Assembly: GCA_946886375.1 (NCBI GenBank)
Contig: CAMPIL010000004.1
Span: 1-32,582, forward strand
Direction: 5' to 3'
DNA from: an uncultured Phycisphaerales bacterium
Lineage (GTDB): Bacteria; Planctomycetota; Phycisphaerae; Phycisphaerales; SM1A02
DNA length: 32,582 nucleotides
Part shown: positions 1-8,731 of the stretch, piece by piece
Numbering within the stretch: position 1 is the stretch's first letter
Layout: every line of letters begins with the position of its first letter
The notes under the pieces: generated by a model
Database searches by the model: none
What the model was told of the DNA's origin: nothing
The model's input: the letters and a program-made list of their open reading frames with translations, nothing else
Position numbers and translations under genes: made by a program

Positions 1-364
1 AATCACCGCTGAGGACAGTCACATAGGTGTCAGGATCACGTCCAGTGTCAACAAATGTGGAGCCGTTCCAGCCGGGATATCCGCCTTCGATGCGCACGCG
101 ATCTTTGAGCTGGATCGATGTTCCTTGACTCGTGGGCTTGTACACCTTCGGTGTTGCGGTCGATCCGCCACCGACCCTGATGACGTCATTCGCGCCGACA
201 AGTGGATTGTTCACTGCATCTTGAATCTTGACGTAAGGGTGAGCTTGCGTGCCGACTGCCCCGCTAGTTGGGGCATTTGCATCTACATACCAGAATGCAG
301 CCTGAGCCGTTCGAGCCGAGAGTGCCAGAACAGCCACAGCCGCCCCTTATGCCATGCGATTCAT
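1..364 (-). pseudogene. Beta-helix surface protein, 5' end only, broken by an early stop
   Basis: The minus strand has an ATG at 364-362 six bases after a near-perfect ribosome binding site. The frame reads MNRMA, then TAA (349-347), then continues without a stop to the window edge as GAAVAVLALSARTAQA followed by FWYVDANAPTSG. Reading through the TAA gives a textbook signal peptide with an AQA cleavage site. The mature part contains YVDANA, a PYVKIQDAV stretch and a GGYPGWNG...TYVTVLSGD segment, a pattern I recognise from planctomycete right-handed beta-helix (Pmp-like) secreted proteins. The rest of the gene lies beyond position 1. The in-frame stop makes it a probable pseudogene. Restart at the GTG about four codons downstream, a stop read-through, or a sequencing error are alternatives. 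The family assignment rests on about 95 mature residues. Confidence 0.6.
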
Positions 365-370
365 GAGAAA

Positions 371-380
371 CCTCCTCCTT
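371..380 (-). promoter_or_regulatory. Strong Shine-Dalgarno site of the broken beta-helix gene
   Basis: On the minus strand the bases read AAGGAGGAGG, six nucleotides before the ATG at 364. This fixes the start codon of the interrupted gene and shows that the TAA at codon 6 lies inside a once-translated frame and is not upstream of the real start. Confidence 0.7.
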
Positions 381-431
381 TGCTCTGCCCTCGCCACGGA
401 TTAGAGCACGATGCCCACAATACCCGGTGAG

Positions 432-461
432 TTGAAGACATCTTTCGGTAAGCTTCTTCAA
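432..461. promoter_or_regulatory. Inverted repeat between divergent genes, possible operator
   Basis: TTGAAGA at 432-438 is mirrored by TCTTCAA at 455-461 with a 16-base spacer, between two divergently transcribed exported-protein genes. The octamer ATCTTTCG also occurs twice nearby (440-447 and 471-478). The spacing would suit a dimeric regulator, but a 7-bp arm can occur by chance and no promoter boxes are clear. Confidence 0.25.
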
Positions 462-540
462 TTCTCGCCAATCTTTCGATGGATTATTCGTTCCAAATCA
501 TTCGGCGTTTGACTGAAGCCGTTCATGAGGTAGGCTTCAC

Positions 541-1821
541 GTGTCCGTCTTGGCTTGGGAGCGGCCGTTGAAACCTGTCCAAACAATCATGTTCAGCCGA
601 AGTGTGGTCTTGGTGCTCGCAACCGTGGGACTCGTTTCGACAGCGTCAGCCCAGTGCTTGTGCTACTCAATTAGAACGATTCCTGGCCCGAATTGCCCAT
701 TCGTCGGCTCGACGTCTTTTGCTTTCGGCATGAATGGCGACGGTGAACTTTGCGGCGGCTACACGCCGTGCAGCAAGGGGCTCAATGGCGCTTCCGTGTG
801 GCTTAGGCATGGCAACTGGATCACGCTGCCCACTCCCGCGGGGCTGACCTGGTACAGCCTGAATGATCTGAATTCCGCACGACAAGTGGCGGGCACGGCT
901 AGTCCCACATCAACTTCAGGTGGCTTTCGTGCTGCTAGGTACGACCTCGCAAGCAGCACGTTCATCGAACTGGTTGGCCCCCCGAAATATGGAAACTCAG
1001 AGGCCTCCGCGATTAATGAAAGCGGCTGGGTATGTGGATACACCAGCACTCCGAAGTTGCAGGCATTTCTTTGGAAGGATAGTCAACTCAATCTCTTGGA
1101 CATGCCATTGGGACCATACTCAGTGGCCAACGATATATCAGACTCCGGCAGCATCTGCGGCTGGATGGGGGAAGCCCCACTGACGTCGCATGCATTCCTT
1201 TGGCATGAGGGTGTCGTAACTGACTTGGGAGTGATTGCGGGTGGTCAAAGCGCCCAAGCTCGCGGCATCAGCAAGAACGGCCGTTATGTGTGCGGCGGCG
1301 GCGTGCTGCCAATGGGAGAGGGCGGGCCACTCACGATTCATGCATTTCTCTGGTCTGAAGGCACGATGACCGACTTGGGAACACTTCCCAGCCAGCCACG
1401 AAGTTTGGCGTACGCCGTGAATGACTCTGGCATCGTAGTCGGCGCGTCATACAACGAAGATTTGGTTGGGCATGCGTTTGTCGGGCGCAACGGGGTGATG
1501 TACCGGCTGAGTGATCTGGTGTATCCGCCGCAGCCCACGCTGACCATTCGCCAGGCTACTGCGATCAACAACGCGGGCCAGATCGCAGGTCAAGCCGGCA
1601 TCCCAGGCGGGAACGCGGCCATTCGCCTGACCCCCATCCCACCGACCTCCGGCGACTGCAACTGCGATCAGCGTGTCAACGTGAACGATCTGCTGAACGT
1701 GATCTACGCCTGGCACACTCCCGGAACTCCCAACGCCCAAGGCGGCAGCGCGGACCTCAATCAGGACAAGACCGTCAACGTCGATGACCTGTGGATCGTG
1801 TTGAACAATTGGGCTCCATGA
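541..1821 (+). CDS. Secreted HAF-repeat protein with dockerin-like C-terminus
   Basis: This is an exported protein of 426 residues from a GTG start that has GAGG ten bases upstream. An ATG at 589 (residue 17) starts directly on the signal peptide MFSRSVVLVLATVGLVSTASA and is an equally good start. The body carries repeated units with AFLW (around residue 175), HAFLWHEG (217), HAFLWSEG (267) and HAFVGRNG (311). These alternate with INxxGxVxG-type segments such as AINESGWVCGY and AVNDSGIVVGA, which is the HAF repeat signature and predicts a beta-propeller-like fold. Residues 371-390 and 404-424 are two dockerin-like calcium loops (CDQRVNVNDLLNVIYAW and DLNQDKTVNVDDLWIVLNNW). The role is unknown, probably surface-attached or extracellular. 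No ligand can be named. Confidence 0.85.
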   Translation: MSVLAWERPLKPVQTIMFSRSVVLVLATVGLVSTASAQCLCYSIRTIPGPNCPFVGSTSFAFGMNGDGELCGGYTPCSKGLNGASVWLRHGNWITLPTPAGLTWYSLNDLNSARQVAGTASPTSTSGGFRAARYDLASSTFIELVGPPKYGNSEASAINESGWVCGYTSTPKLQAFLWKDSQLNLLDMPLGPYSVANDISDSGSICGWMGEAPLTSHAFLWHEGVVTDLGVIAGGQSAQARGISKNGRYVCGGGVLPMGEGGPLTIHAFLWSEGTMTDLGTLPSQPRSLAYAVNDSGIVVGASYNEDLVGHAFVGRNGVMYRLSDLVYPPQPTLTIRQATAINNAGQIAGQAGIPGGNAAIRLTPIPPTSGDCNCDQRVNVNDLLNVIYAWHTPGTPNAQGGSADLNQDKTVNVDDLWIVLNNWAP

Positions 1822-1857
1822 CGCGCTGGAAGAATTGTTCTCTGCGATCTGGTCACA

Positions 1858-2517
1858 TCAGTTCTGGCGGTCGCGTAACTCCGACGGCGGCACATTGAGG
1901 TCGCCGTTTTCATTCACAGGCAATCGATCGCCGGGCTTGACGAATGCGACTTCTTCGATTCGCCGCAGGAACCGGATCGCGGTGCGCCCGTCGGAGAGTT
2001 CCTCCACCTCAAGCAGCGTCGGCGCCATTTCGCCAAGCACAAACGGGGCTGACAAGTATTCCCGCAAGTGCTCATCCGGCGACATGGGCGGCGAAACCTG
2101 ACCGTTGGTCGCGGCGGGCACGATGTGGGTGAGCGCGGAAGGAAGTTGCCGCTGCTGCAACAGCGACCAACCCGCAACGATCGCAATCACGGCGGCCCAG
2201 CCCGAGAATGCGACGAACCAGGGAAAGCGGCGGCGGCGGGGCCCGCTGTCTTCGCCGCCGGCCGCATCTTCCGGCAAGTCGATTCGCTCGGCTTGGTGCA
2301 ACTGCCGCTCGACGTGGGAGGCGATCGTCGCCATGTCCTGCTGTCGCAGCGCCAGCGCGCGCCACAAGCGGGGATTGGCCTCCGCCATTCGCTCAAAGCG
2401 CGCGGCGTCGTGCTGGCTCGCTTCGCCGTCAATCAGGCGACCGATCAGAACATCACTCTCGCCGACCGATTCATTCCGGTCGGCATCGTCATTGGAATTG
2501 TGGGGCGTTGCAGTCAT
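1858..2517 (-). CDS. Probable membrane anti-sigma factor
   Basis: The gene starts 32 bases after the ECF sigma gene on the same strand, the usual sigma/anti-sigma order. The 219-residue protein has an acidic N-terminal cytoplasmic part with the pattern LIGRLIDGEASQHDAARFERM seen in planctomycete anti-sigma N-termini, an RRRR stop-transfer cluster near residue 94, one transmembrane helix (about 100-120, FVAFSGWAAVIAIVAGWSLL) and a roughly 95-residue extracytoplasmic C-terminus. It lacks the HxxxCxxC zinc motif of the ZAS class, so it would hold its sigma factor through a zinc-independent domain. Function is inferred mainly from position and topology. Confidence 0.65.
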   Translation of the reverse strand: MTATPHNSNDDADRNESVGESDVLIGRLIDGEASQHDAARFERMAEANPRLWRALALRQQDMATIASHVERQLHQAERIDLPEDAAGGEDSGPRRRRFPWFVAFSGWAAVIAIVAGWSLLQQRQLPSALTHIVPAATNGQVSPPMSPDEHLREYLSAPFVLGEMAPTLLEVEELSDGRTAIRFLRRIEEVAFVKPGDRLPVNENGDLNVPPSELRDRQN

Positions 2518-2549
2518 GGCGGATTACCACGCAAGCGTTGGTGCGGGCC

Positions 2550-3137
2550 TCAATCCTCGATCAGATCACCGATCTCTTCGCGCAGCATTCGCCGCGCGCG
2601 AGCCAGGCGGGTTTCAATGGTGGTCACGGGCAGGTTCAACAGTTCACCGATCTGCTGATATGTCATCGACCGCACGCAGCGCAAGAGCAGCGGTTCGCGA
2701 TACTCCGGCGGCAGGCCCTGGACCTGCTGCATCAGACGTTGGGCCGCGTCGTGGCGGTCCACGATCAAGCCAGCCGGGCCAATCGACGACGGCGGAAGCG
2801 CGACGGCGTTGTGGGCCTGGGGCGCATCGCCCGGCGATTCGTCGGCCAGGTGCAGCGTCGGCCGAAGTCCCCTGGCGCAGCCCCGGCAGACGTTGATGGC
2901 GATCTGGCGCAGCCACGGACGGAAGGCTGCGGCGTCCCGCAGCGTATCCATTTTTGAGACAAGTTTGACGGCGACTTCCTGCATGAGATCGTCCACATCC
3001 ACGGATTGGGGCCGGTGAGCCAGAATGATGGCCGCCACCCACCGGCGATGGGCGCGCCAAACCTCCTGCTGAGCGCGACGGTCACCGTCCCGCGCTCGCA
3101 TTATGAGCCGCTCCTGCGTACTCTGCGGCTGGGCCAT
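2550..3137 (-). CDS. ECF-type RNA polymerase sigma factor
   Basis: The ATG start at 3137 gives 195 residues and has GGAG close upstream. A GTG at 3158 would add seven residues. Region sigma-2 spans about residues 15-85 and includes DVDDLMQEVAVKLV and FRPWLRQIAINVCRG. Region sigma-4 spans about 132-190 with LPPEYREPLLLRCV and the helix-turn-helix MTYQQIGELLNLPVTTIETRL. There is no sigma-1.1 or sigma-3 region, as expected for the extracytoplasmic-function class. The linker is longer than usual (about 45 residues). The downstream membrane protein is its probable anti-sigma partner. The promoter it recognises is not evident here. Confidence 0.9.
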   Translation of the reverse strand: MAQPQSTQERLIMRARDGDRRAQQEVWRAHRRWVAAIILAHRPQSVDVDDLMQEVAVKLVSKMDTLRDAAAFRPWLRQIAINVCRGCARGLRPTLHLADESPGDAPQAHNAVALPPSSIGPAGLIVDRHDAAQRLMQQVQGLPPEYREPLLLRCVRSMTYQQIGELLNLPVTTIETRLARARRMLREEIGDLIED

Positions 3138-3253
3138 CGCTCCATTTGGATGCCTCACGAAACATGTCCTGTCTGAAAAGCGAGCCTATTTTTGTTGCAC
3201 GGCCCCCAAGATTCACCCAGGCGGATTGATCCATTGGGCGGCACGATACTCTT

Positions 3254-4366
3254 ATGGCGGCTACACGCGACCAACCTTTCGATCACAACATGAGTTTCGG
3301 GGACCATCTGGAAGAGTTGCGCAAGCGCCTCCTGCTGGCCCTCGTCGCTCCTCTTCCGCTGGCGATCGTGATCTTCTTCCTCAGCAATACGCTGCTGGAC
3401 TGGCTGATGTTGCCGGTGATTCGCGCCCTGCGCGATGCCGGACTGCCGGAACAACTTCAGGTTCTAAGCCCCACGGAGATGATCGTGCTGCAGATGAAAC
3501 TGAGCATGATCACGGCGCTGGTGATCTCGGCTCCGTGGGTGCTCTACCAGGCATGGAAGTTCATCGAGCCGGGCCTGTATGCGCACGAAAAGCGATTCGT
3601 CAATTTCCTGCTGCCTTTCAGCGCGCTGCTCACCGTTGCGGGGATTGCCTTGTTGTACTTCGGCATGCTGCCGCTGATGCTGCGCGTGTTGATCCTGTTC
3701 GGCTCGGGTCCTGGACAACCGGTGATCGATGCCCGCGTTGCGGAGGTGATGTCGAAGCAACCTGTGCTGCACATTGTCACGGAGCCGCCGGCGGATCCGC
3801 AGCCGGGCCTGGTCTGGATGACCTGGCCCAATCTCGATCTTCAAGCCGCCGTGGCCGGGGTGGATGGTTCGGTCGACGTGGTGCACGTTCCGCGCACGTA
3901 CGTGGCCCAAGTCTTTCGTTTGAGTGAATACATCAATCTCGTGTTGATGCTGATGCTCGCGATCGCCTTGGCGTTTCAGATGCCGCTGGTCATCGTGCTA
4001 CTGGGCTGGATGGGATTGGCCTCGGCCGACTGGCTGCGAAGCAAGCGGCGATACGCGCTGATGGTGTGCGGCGTCGTCGCGGTGGTTATTACACCTCCGG
4101 ATGCGCTGTCGGCCTTGATCATGCTGGTTCCGCTGTACGGGTTATATGAACTTGGCATTCTGCTTTTGGTAATTGCCCCGGCATCAGCGGTGGCGCAGGG
4201 CCGGGTGTTTTCGCTGCGACGACTCCGCGCCCAAGGGCCTCATAATGTCAGAGAGCCCATGGATCATCCTCGCCAGCCGGCGCAGATGGAACTCACAGTT
4301 TCCCGCAGCAGCCGCGCGGAACAGAGCGACCCGCAACAAGCCGATCGTGGGGAGGGAAGTTCGTGA
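3254..4366 (+). CDS. tatC: Sec-independent protein translocase TatC
   Basis: This is the core membrane subunit of the twin-arginine translocase, which binds RR signal peptides of folded exported proteins. Visible signatures are FGDHLEELRKR (residues 15-25), SPTEMIVLQMKLS (72-84), PWVLYQAWKFIEPGLYAHEKR (94-114) and six hydrophobic segments, the last pair around 267-308. At 370 residues it is over 100 longer than a typical TatC of about 250. The excess is a loop of about 75 residues between TM3 and TM4 (roughly 146-222) on the extracytoplasmic side and a polar C-terminal tail of about 60. The start ATG matches the family N-terminus. Its stop overlaps the tadA start, so the two are probably cotranscribed. 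No tatA or tatB is in the window. Confidence 0.93.
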   Translation: MAATRDQPFDHNMSFGDHLEELRKRLLLALVAPLPLAIVIFFLSNTLLDWLMLPVIRALRDAGLPEQLQVLSPTEMIVLQMKLSMITALVISAPWVLYQAWKFIEPGLYAHEKRFVNFLLPFSALLTVAGIALLYFGMLPLMLRVLILFGSGPGQPVIDARVAEVMSKQPVLHIVTEPPADPQPGLVWMTWPNLDLQAAVAGVDGSVDVVHVPRTYVAQVFRLSEYINLVLMLMLAIALAFQMPLVIVLLGWMGLASADWLRSKRRYALMVCGVVAVVITPPDALSALIMLVPLYGLYELGILLLVIAPASAVAQGRVFSLRRLRAQGPHNVREPMDHPRQPAQMELTVSRSSRAEQSDPQQADRGEGSS

Positions 4367-4983
4367 TCCGTCGGGCGAAACGTTTGCTTCCCAAATGGTT
4401 GACGCAGTCGTTCATGCGGCGGATTCAGTCGCGCCGTTTCCGGAGATTTTGTGGGATGCCCCCGATCTGCCTGCACACCGCACACCATGCTGATGTCACC
4501 GAGAATGACTTGGTGATGATGCGGCGCGCCATTGAACTGGGGCGGCAAGCCGCGGCCGCAGGCGAAGTGCCCGTGGGCGCGGTCGTGTACCGCGGCGATG
4601 AAATTCTCGCTGAAGCGCACAACCTGCGCGAAACCGCATCCGATCCGACTGGCCACGCCGAGTTGCTCGCCATCAGCCTGGCGGGAAAGAAACTGGGCGA
4701 GTGGCGACTGAGCGATTGCTCGCTCGCCGTCACCTTGGAGCCCTGCCCGATGTGCGCCGGGGCGATGGTCAACGCCCGAATCGCCCGGCTGATCTACGGC
4801 GCGACCGATCCCAAGGCCGGGGCCTGCCACACCCTTTATCGCATTCCCACCGATGCGCGACTGAATCACCGGGTCGATGTGTACGGCGGCGTGCTGGCTG
4901 AGGAATGTGGCAAACTGCTCACCGAATTCTTCAAGACCCGCCGACACGCCAATAAGAAATCGCGAGAAGCGCGTTCGGCGTGA
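4363..4983 (+). CDS. tadA: tRNA-specific adenosine deaminase TadA
   Basis: TadA converts A34 to inosine in the anticodon of tRNA-Arg(ACG). The cytidine-deaminase-fold zinc site is complete: H98-A-E100, with E100 as the proton shuttle, and PCPMC with C128 and C131. VPVGAVV and LIYGATDPKAGA are also typical of the family. The longest frame starts at a GTG that overlaps the tatC stop as GTGA. It carries about 48 basic residues before the catalytic domain, more than the usual length of about 155. The ATG at 4456 would give a more typical size, so the true start is uncertain. Function is secure from motifs. Confidence 0.92.
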   Translation: MIRRAKRLLPKWLTQSFMRRIQSRRFRRFCGMPPICLHTAHHADVTENDLVMMRRAIELGRQAAAAGEVPVGAVVYRGDEILAEAHNLRETASDPTGHAELLAISLAGKKLGEWRLSDCSLAVTLEPCPMCAGAMVNARIARLIYGATDPKAGACHTLYRIPTDARLNHRVDVYGGVLAEECGKLLTEFFKTRRHANKKSREARSA

Positions 4984-5020
4984 CTTGTGATTCAGCGCGA
5001 TCGTTCCCTACGATTGCGAT

Positions 5021-5659
5021 GTGAACATTCGCTCATCCATTCGACTGGTCTGCTTTGATCTCGGCGGCGTGCTGATTCGCATCTGCAGGTCGTGGCGCGA
5101 GGGCTGCCAGGCGGCGGGCATCGATATTCGCGGCGAGTGGCACAACGGCTATCCGCAGATCGAAAACTGGGGCGACTTGTGCGTGCAGTTCGACACCGGG
5201 CGCATCGATGGCAAGGCGTGGGCAGCGCAAGTCAGCCGGGGCGTCAACCACCTCTATTCGCCCGAGGAAGTCACAGCCATTCACGATGCATGGCTGCTGG
5301 GCGAGTATGAGGGCGTGCTGAATTTGGTTGATGAGATTCACGAGTGCGGCCTGCAAACCGCCGCACTATCCAATACGAATCCGGATCACTGGCCCTTCAT
5401 TGTGCAGTACCCGACGATTCAGCGGCTGCACCATCGCTTCGCGTCGTTTCTCCTGGGCATGCACAAGCCCACGCCGGAAATCTACCGCGAGGTGCAGAAA
5501 CTCCTGCGACTCGACGGATCGGAAATTCTCTTCTTCGATGATCTGCCTCAGAACATCGAAGGCGCCCGATCCTGTGGTTGGAATGCAGTGTTGATTGATC
5601 CGCATTCGCGCACCGATGTGCAGATTTGCAACGCGCTTGAGCAATACAAACTGAAGTGA
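5021..5659 (+). CDS. HAD-superfamily hydrolase
   Basis: The 212-residue protein shows all four HAD motifs: motif I FDLGGVL with nucleophile D13, motif II LSNT (S117), motif III lysine in MHKPTPEIY (K149), and motif IV FFDD (D173, D174). The residue two after the nucleophile is glycine, not aspartate, as in the HAD-IA variant-3 group (YihX-like). An alpha-helical cap lies between motifs I and II. Substrate is unknown; sugar phosphates or small phosphomonoesters are usual for the group. The start is GTG. It follows tadA by 37 bases on the same strand and may be transcribed with it. Confidence 0.85.
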   Translation: MNIRSSIRLVCFDLGGVLIRICRSWREGCQAAGIDIRGEWHNGYPQIENWGDLCVQFDTGRIDGKAWAAQVSRGVNHLYSPEEVTAIHDAWLLGEYEGVLNLVDEIHECGLQTAALSNTNPDHWPFIVQYPTIQRLHHRFASFLLGMHKPTPEIYREVQKLLRLDGSEILFFDDLPQNIEGARSCGWNAVLIDPHSRTDVQICNALEQYKLK

Positions 5660-5666
5660 CATCGAA

Positions 5667-5687
5667 GCGCCCTCCTCATTCGGGCGC
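5667..5687. terminator. Weak GC hairpin between convergent genes
   Basis: GCGCCC (5667-5672) can pair with GGGCGC (5682-5687) across a 9-base loop, between the ends of the HAD hydrolase gene and the convergent truD. Neither strand has a good T-run after the stem, so termination activity is doubtful. Confidence 0.25.
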
Positions 5688-5703
5688 ACTCGGAAATCTC
5701 GCC

Positions 5704-7038
5704 CTACGCGCTCGCCGGCGAGTCGTCCAGGTCAATCTGATCGGTCTTCATGATCTCGCGCAGTACGATTGTCGCGTACGCGCCGCGCGGCAGATCAAAC
5801 GCGACACGAATGAATTCGCCATGCTCGTCCACGCCCGCCTCGATCGACGGGTTCTGCAGATTCACGCGCAACGGCCGGCGGCCGCCTTCGGGGCTGCTGC
5901 GGCTGTTGAACATCGCCTCCGTGGAAAGCCCCGCCGCGTCAAGCGCTTCGCGTTCAATCTCCAGCGTCGGGCCTGCGGGCTGCATCATGTCCTTGCCCCA
6001 CAGCGGGCCAGAAGGAGAAATCTCCATTGCGGCAATCCGCCGAGGCAACTGGCCATCGGACAGTTCCGTCTCGGTCACGTGAAACATGCCGCGCGTTTCA
6101 TGCTTGAAGGCAATATCACCGGGGCGCAACTCCGCGATGGTGCTCTGTTCAAGGCGGCGGTCAAGCACCCGGTTGAATATCGCCGATTGCAGCGCGCTGA
6201 TCCAGAACGCCAATGTCGTCTGACCCGTGGCCAGGCACGAGTCCTTTTTGCTCCTGCCCTGCGCCAGACGCGTGCAGGCGATGCGCTCGGCTCGATCGGC
6301 GGCGGTCCAGAGGGCGGCTGCCTCGGCGTACCGGCCTGCATCGAACAACTCGCGGCGCGGCTGCTGGTACAGCGGGTAATTCCCGCCCGTGCCGCCCAGC
6401 AGATGCTTCAACATCCCCTCCCAATCGCCTTGAAGCAACGCCGCACCGATCAGGTGGTTGTTGCGGCGATAGCCGAACCGCTGCGAGCCGAAATAATTCG
6501 GCACGCCGGCCTGCTCCAGTTTCCGCAGAATGCGCAGGGCTTGCACCGCCTTGCCCGGCTGCACATCGCGAATGCGTATCGAAAACCGGTTGCCCGCCAG
6601 ATGCCCCAGTCGAATCTTGTTGCGGTGCCGCGTCGCCCACAGGACCTTGATGCGCCCGTGATTGATCTCCGTGTTCGGCGGATCATTCAGCAGTTGAATC
6701 GAAACCACCTGCCGCGTCACGCCGACCTTGTCCTTCATCCCGGCGAAGCCGATGGCGCGCTCGTCAACATTGAAATGGCGGCGAAGGCAACTCATCAATT
6801 CGCCGTGGGCGACGTTGGTTTTTTCAACGCCCAAGTACAAGTGCTCGCCGTCACCCGCGGGCTCGTACAGCGGCAACTCATCGACGAGAAAATCTTCCGC
6901 GCGAACCTTGATCCGACCGCCCACGCCTGCCTCGGTCGTCAAATATTTCTGCGGCAAAGGATTCGTAATGCGCATGGCTCCACTTGAGCCCACAATCCGG
7001 CCCTCCCTGTCTCCAAATCTCTCAGCGGTCAGCGACAT
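5704..7038 (-). CDS. truD: tRNA pseudouridine(13) synthase TruD
   Basis: TruD isomerises U13 of tRNA-Glu and related tRNAs to pseudouridine. The 444-residue frame carries the family core GFAGMKDKVGVTRQ with catalytic D103, an N-terminal GGRIKVRAEDFLVDELPLY segment, LGHLAGNRFSIRIRD, and the PNYFGSQRFGYR motif. The TRUD insertion domain follows and the frame ends with a catalytic-domain strand (GAYATIVLREIMK). An ATG at 6975 (MRITNPLPQKYL) with GGAG nearby is an alternative start. The open frame extends further upstream to 7326, but that part overlaps the neighbouring gene and has no family similarity. It is convergent with the HAD hydrolase gene. Confidence 0.92.
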   Translation of the reverse strand: MSLTAERFGDREGRIVGSSGAMRITNPLPQKYLTTEAGVGGRIKVRAEDFLVDELPLYEPAGDGEHLYLGVEKTNVAHGELMSCLRRHFNVDERAIGFAGMKDKVGVTRQVVSIQLLNDPPNTEINHGRIKVLWATRHRNKIRLGHLAGNRFSIRIRDVQPGKAVQALRILRKLEQAGVPNYFGSQRFGYRRNNHLIGAALLQGDWEGMLKHLLGGTGGNYPLYQQPRRELFDAGRYAEAAALWTAADRAERIACTRLAQGRSKKDSCLATGQTTLAFWISALQSAIFNRVLDRRLEQSTIAELRPGDIAFKHETRGMFHVTETELSDGQLPRRIAAMEISPSGPLWGKDMMQPAGPTLEIEREALDAAGLSTEAMFNSRSSPEGGRRPLRVNLQNPSIEAGVDEHGEFIRVAFDLPRGAYATIVLREIMKTDQIDLDDSPASA

Positions 7039-7141
7039 GTGATTGACGCGCGGCGTCCATGGCCTTGCGTGATCGTGCGAACAGTGTATTCCAAATTCCG
7101 TCCACGGATCGTTCGATGGCCGCACCACCAGGTGGGCACGG

Positions 7142-7600
7142 TCACTTCCAATCCGGCTCCTCCCCCGTTTCATCCTCATCTTCCTGCGATTCCGCAGCCT
7201 CGGCGTCGGCTTGGGTCTGCGAAAGCACGTGCTCGGCGACGTAGATCGGCACGTCTTCCGCAACGCCCAGCGCGATCGCATCCGACGGCCGCGAATCCAC
7301 CTCGACCTCCTGGCCGTCATGATCAATCACCAACTTGGCGAAGAATGTTCCTTCAGCCAGATCGTTGATGACGATCCGCTTGAGCTTTCCGCCCATGTGA
7401 CGAATGATCGAAGCCAGCAGGTCGTGCGTCTGGGGGCGCGGCACTTCGATGCCCTTCAATCGCCGCTCGATCGCGAAGGCCTCCGGCAGACCGATCACGA
7501 TGGGAAATGTGCGATCGCCATCGACTTCGCTCAGTTCGATGATCTGCATGTCCGTCATTTCACGGATGAAGATTCGCGACAATTCCATGAGCACGGCCAT
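7142..7600 (-). CDS. DUF151 / bifunctional nuclease family protein
   Basis: The 152-residue protein matches the DUF151 (BFN) fold: a beta-rich core with MQIIELSEVDGDRTFPIVIGLPEAFAI, PRPQTHDLLASIIRHMGG, and the hallmark VDSRPSDAIALGVAEDVPIYVAE. Plant members of this family are reported to have DNase and RNase activity; bacterial members are mostly uncharacterised. The last 25 residues are an acidic tail (AESQEDEDETGEE). The ATG start has GGAG upstream. It sits between truD and the dehydrogenase on the same strand, and the function is likely cytosolic. Confidence 0.88.
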   Translation of the reverse strand: MAVLMELSRIFIREMTDMQIIELSEVDGDRTFPIVIGLPEAFAIERRLKGIEVPRPQTHDLLASIIRHMGGKLKRIVINDLAEGTFFAKLVIDHDGQEVEVDSRPSDAIALGVAEDVPIYVAEHVLSQTQADAEAAESQEDEDETGEEPDWK

Positions 7601-7738
7601 TGGTGGGCTCCATCAGAACAAGCCAATGATACGCCGAGACGGCGGGAATAAGGCAAGCCGATTTCGGTCGATCAGCCGCCGAGCGAGGAATGCGATCCGA
7701 ATCCGGACCTTGCATTGGCGAGATCGGGCGTCGCCCCG

Positions 7739-8647
7739 TCAGGCCGTTCCGTTCAGCCGTTCCATCGCCAGCAGGAGCGCCTGCGTCCCGAGCCGACCAT
7801 GGCCCTGGGCTCGAACCGCCTCGTACAGTTGCCGCGCCAAGGCAAGGCCGGGCAGCGCCAGTCTCAAGCGAGACGCCTCTTCCAGCGCGATTCCCAGGTC
7901 CTTGATGAAATGTTCGACATAGAAGCCGGGGTTAAAGTCCCGCCGGATCATCCGAGGTCCGAGATTGTTGATTGACCATGAACCTGCCGCGCCTGACCCG
8001 ACAGATTCGATCACTTTCGCCGGGTCCAGCCCCGCCTTCACCGCGTACAGCAGGCCCTCGCACACGCCCATCATATTGCTGGCGATGAGAATCTGATTCA
8101 CCATCTTGGTGTGCTGCCCCGCTCCGGGCCCGCCCTGATGGACAATGTTCTTGCCCAGCAGCGAAAGCACCGGCAATGCGGCGTCAAAGTGCCGCCGATC
8201 ACCGCCCACCATGATGGAAAGGGACGCGTTCTTCGCGCCAACATCGCCGCCGCTGACCGGGGCATCGAGGCTGCCGACGCCTTTGCTCGATGCCAGATCC
8301 GCAATCTTCGCCGCGAGGCTGGGGCGCGATGTGGTCATGTCGATAATGATCTTTGGCGGATGCGACGGCGCAAGCGTACCGGTTCGACCCAGGTGGACCG
8401 CTTCGACGTCTTCGGGGTAACCGACCATCGAAATTGCAATATCCGCGCCGTCTGCTGCGCGCGCGGGATCATCGGCCCATGTCGCGCCGCAGTCGATAAG
8501 CGGTTTTGCCTTTGATTTTGTGCGGCTGAACACCTTCAGGGAATGTCCCGCGTTGATCAGGTACCCCGCCATCGCAGTGCCCATCACGCCAGTGCCGATC
8601 CATGCGATGTGCAACTGGGATGTGGTCTCTGAATTGCCGTGCTGCAT
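7739..8647 (-). CDS. NAD(P)-dependent beta-hydroxyacid dehydrogenase
   Basis: This is a member of the 3-hydroxyisobutyrate dehydrogenase / tartronate-semialdehyde reductase family, 302 residues. The N-terminal Rossmann site is IGTGVMG (residues 17-23). The substrate-binding signature is [14 protein letters not shown] (128-141), and the catalytic lysine is K181 in [13 protein letters not shown]. The C-terminal helical domain ends in [17 protein letters not shown]. The substrate cannot be decided from sequence; candidates are 3-hydroxyisobutyrate, glycerate/tartronate semialdehyde, or succinic semialdehyde (GHBDH/GLYR type). It is preceded on the same strand by tRNA-Gly. Confidence 0.88.
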   Translation of the reverse strand: MQHGNSETTSQLHIAWIGTGVMGTAMAGYLINAGHSLKVFSRTKSKAKPLIDCGATWADDPARAADGADIAISMVGYPEDVEAVHLGRTGTLAPSHPPKIIIDMTTSRPSLAAKIADLASSKGVGSLDAPVSGGDVGAKNASLSIMVGGDRRHFDAALPVLSLLGKNIVHQGGPGAGQHTKMVNQILIASNMMGVCEGLLYAVKAGLDPAKVIESVGSGAAGSWSINNLGPRMIRRDFNPGFYVEHFIKDLGIALEEASRLRLALPGLALARQLYEAVRAQGHGRLGTQALLLAMERLNGTA

Positions 8648-8731
8648 GCGGAATGTTTACCACAAACATCGCTCTTGAGATTGCTTGCGGGTAAACAACG
8701 CGCCACTTCCCATCATGCATGGGCAACGCAA

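Noticed and set aside
5656..6987. Long open frame of 443 codons on the plus strand
   Set aside because: It is antisense to truD, which has clear family motifs. The translated product is compositionally odd (Arg-rich, low-complexity) with no recognisable domain, as expected for a GC-rich shadow frame.
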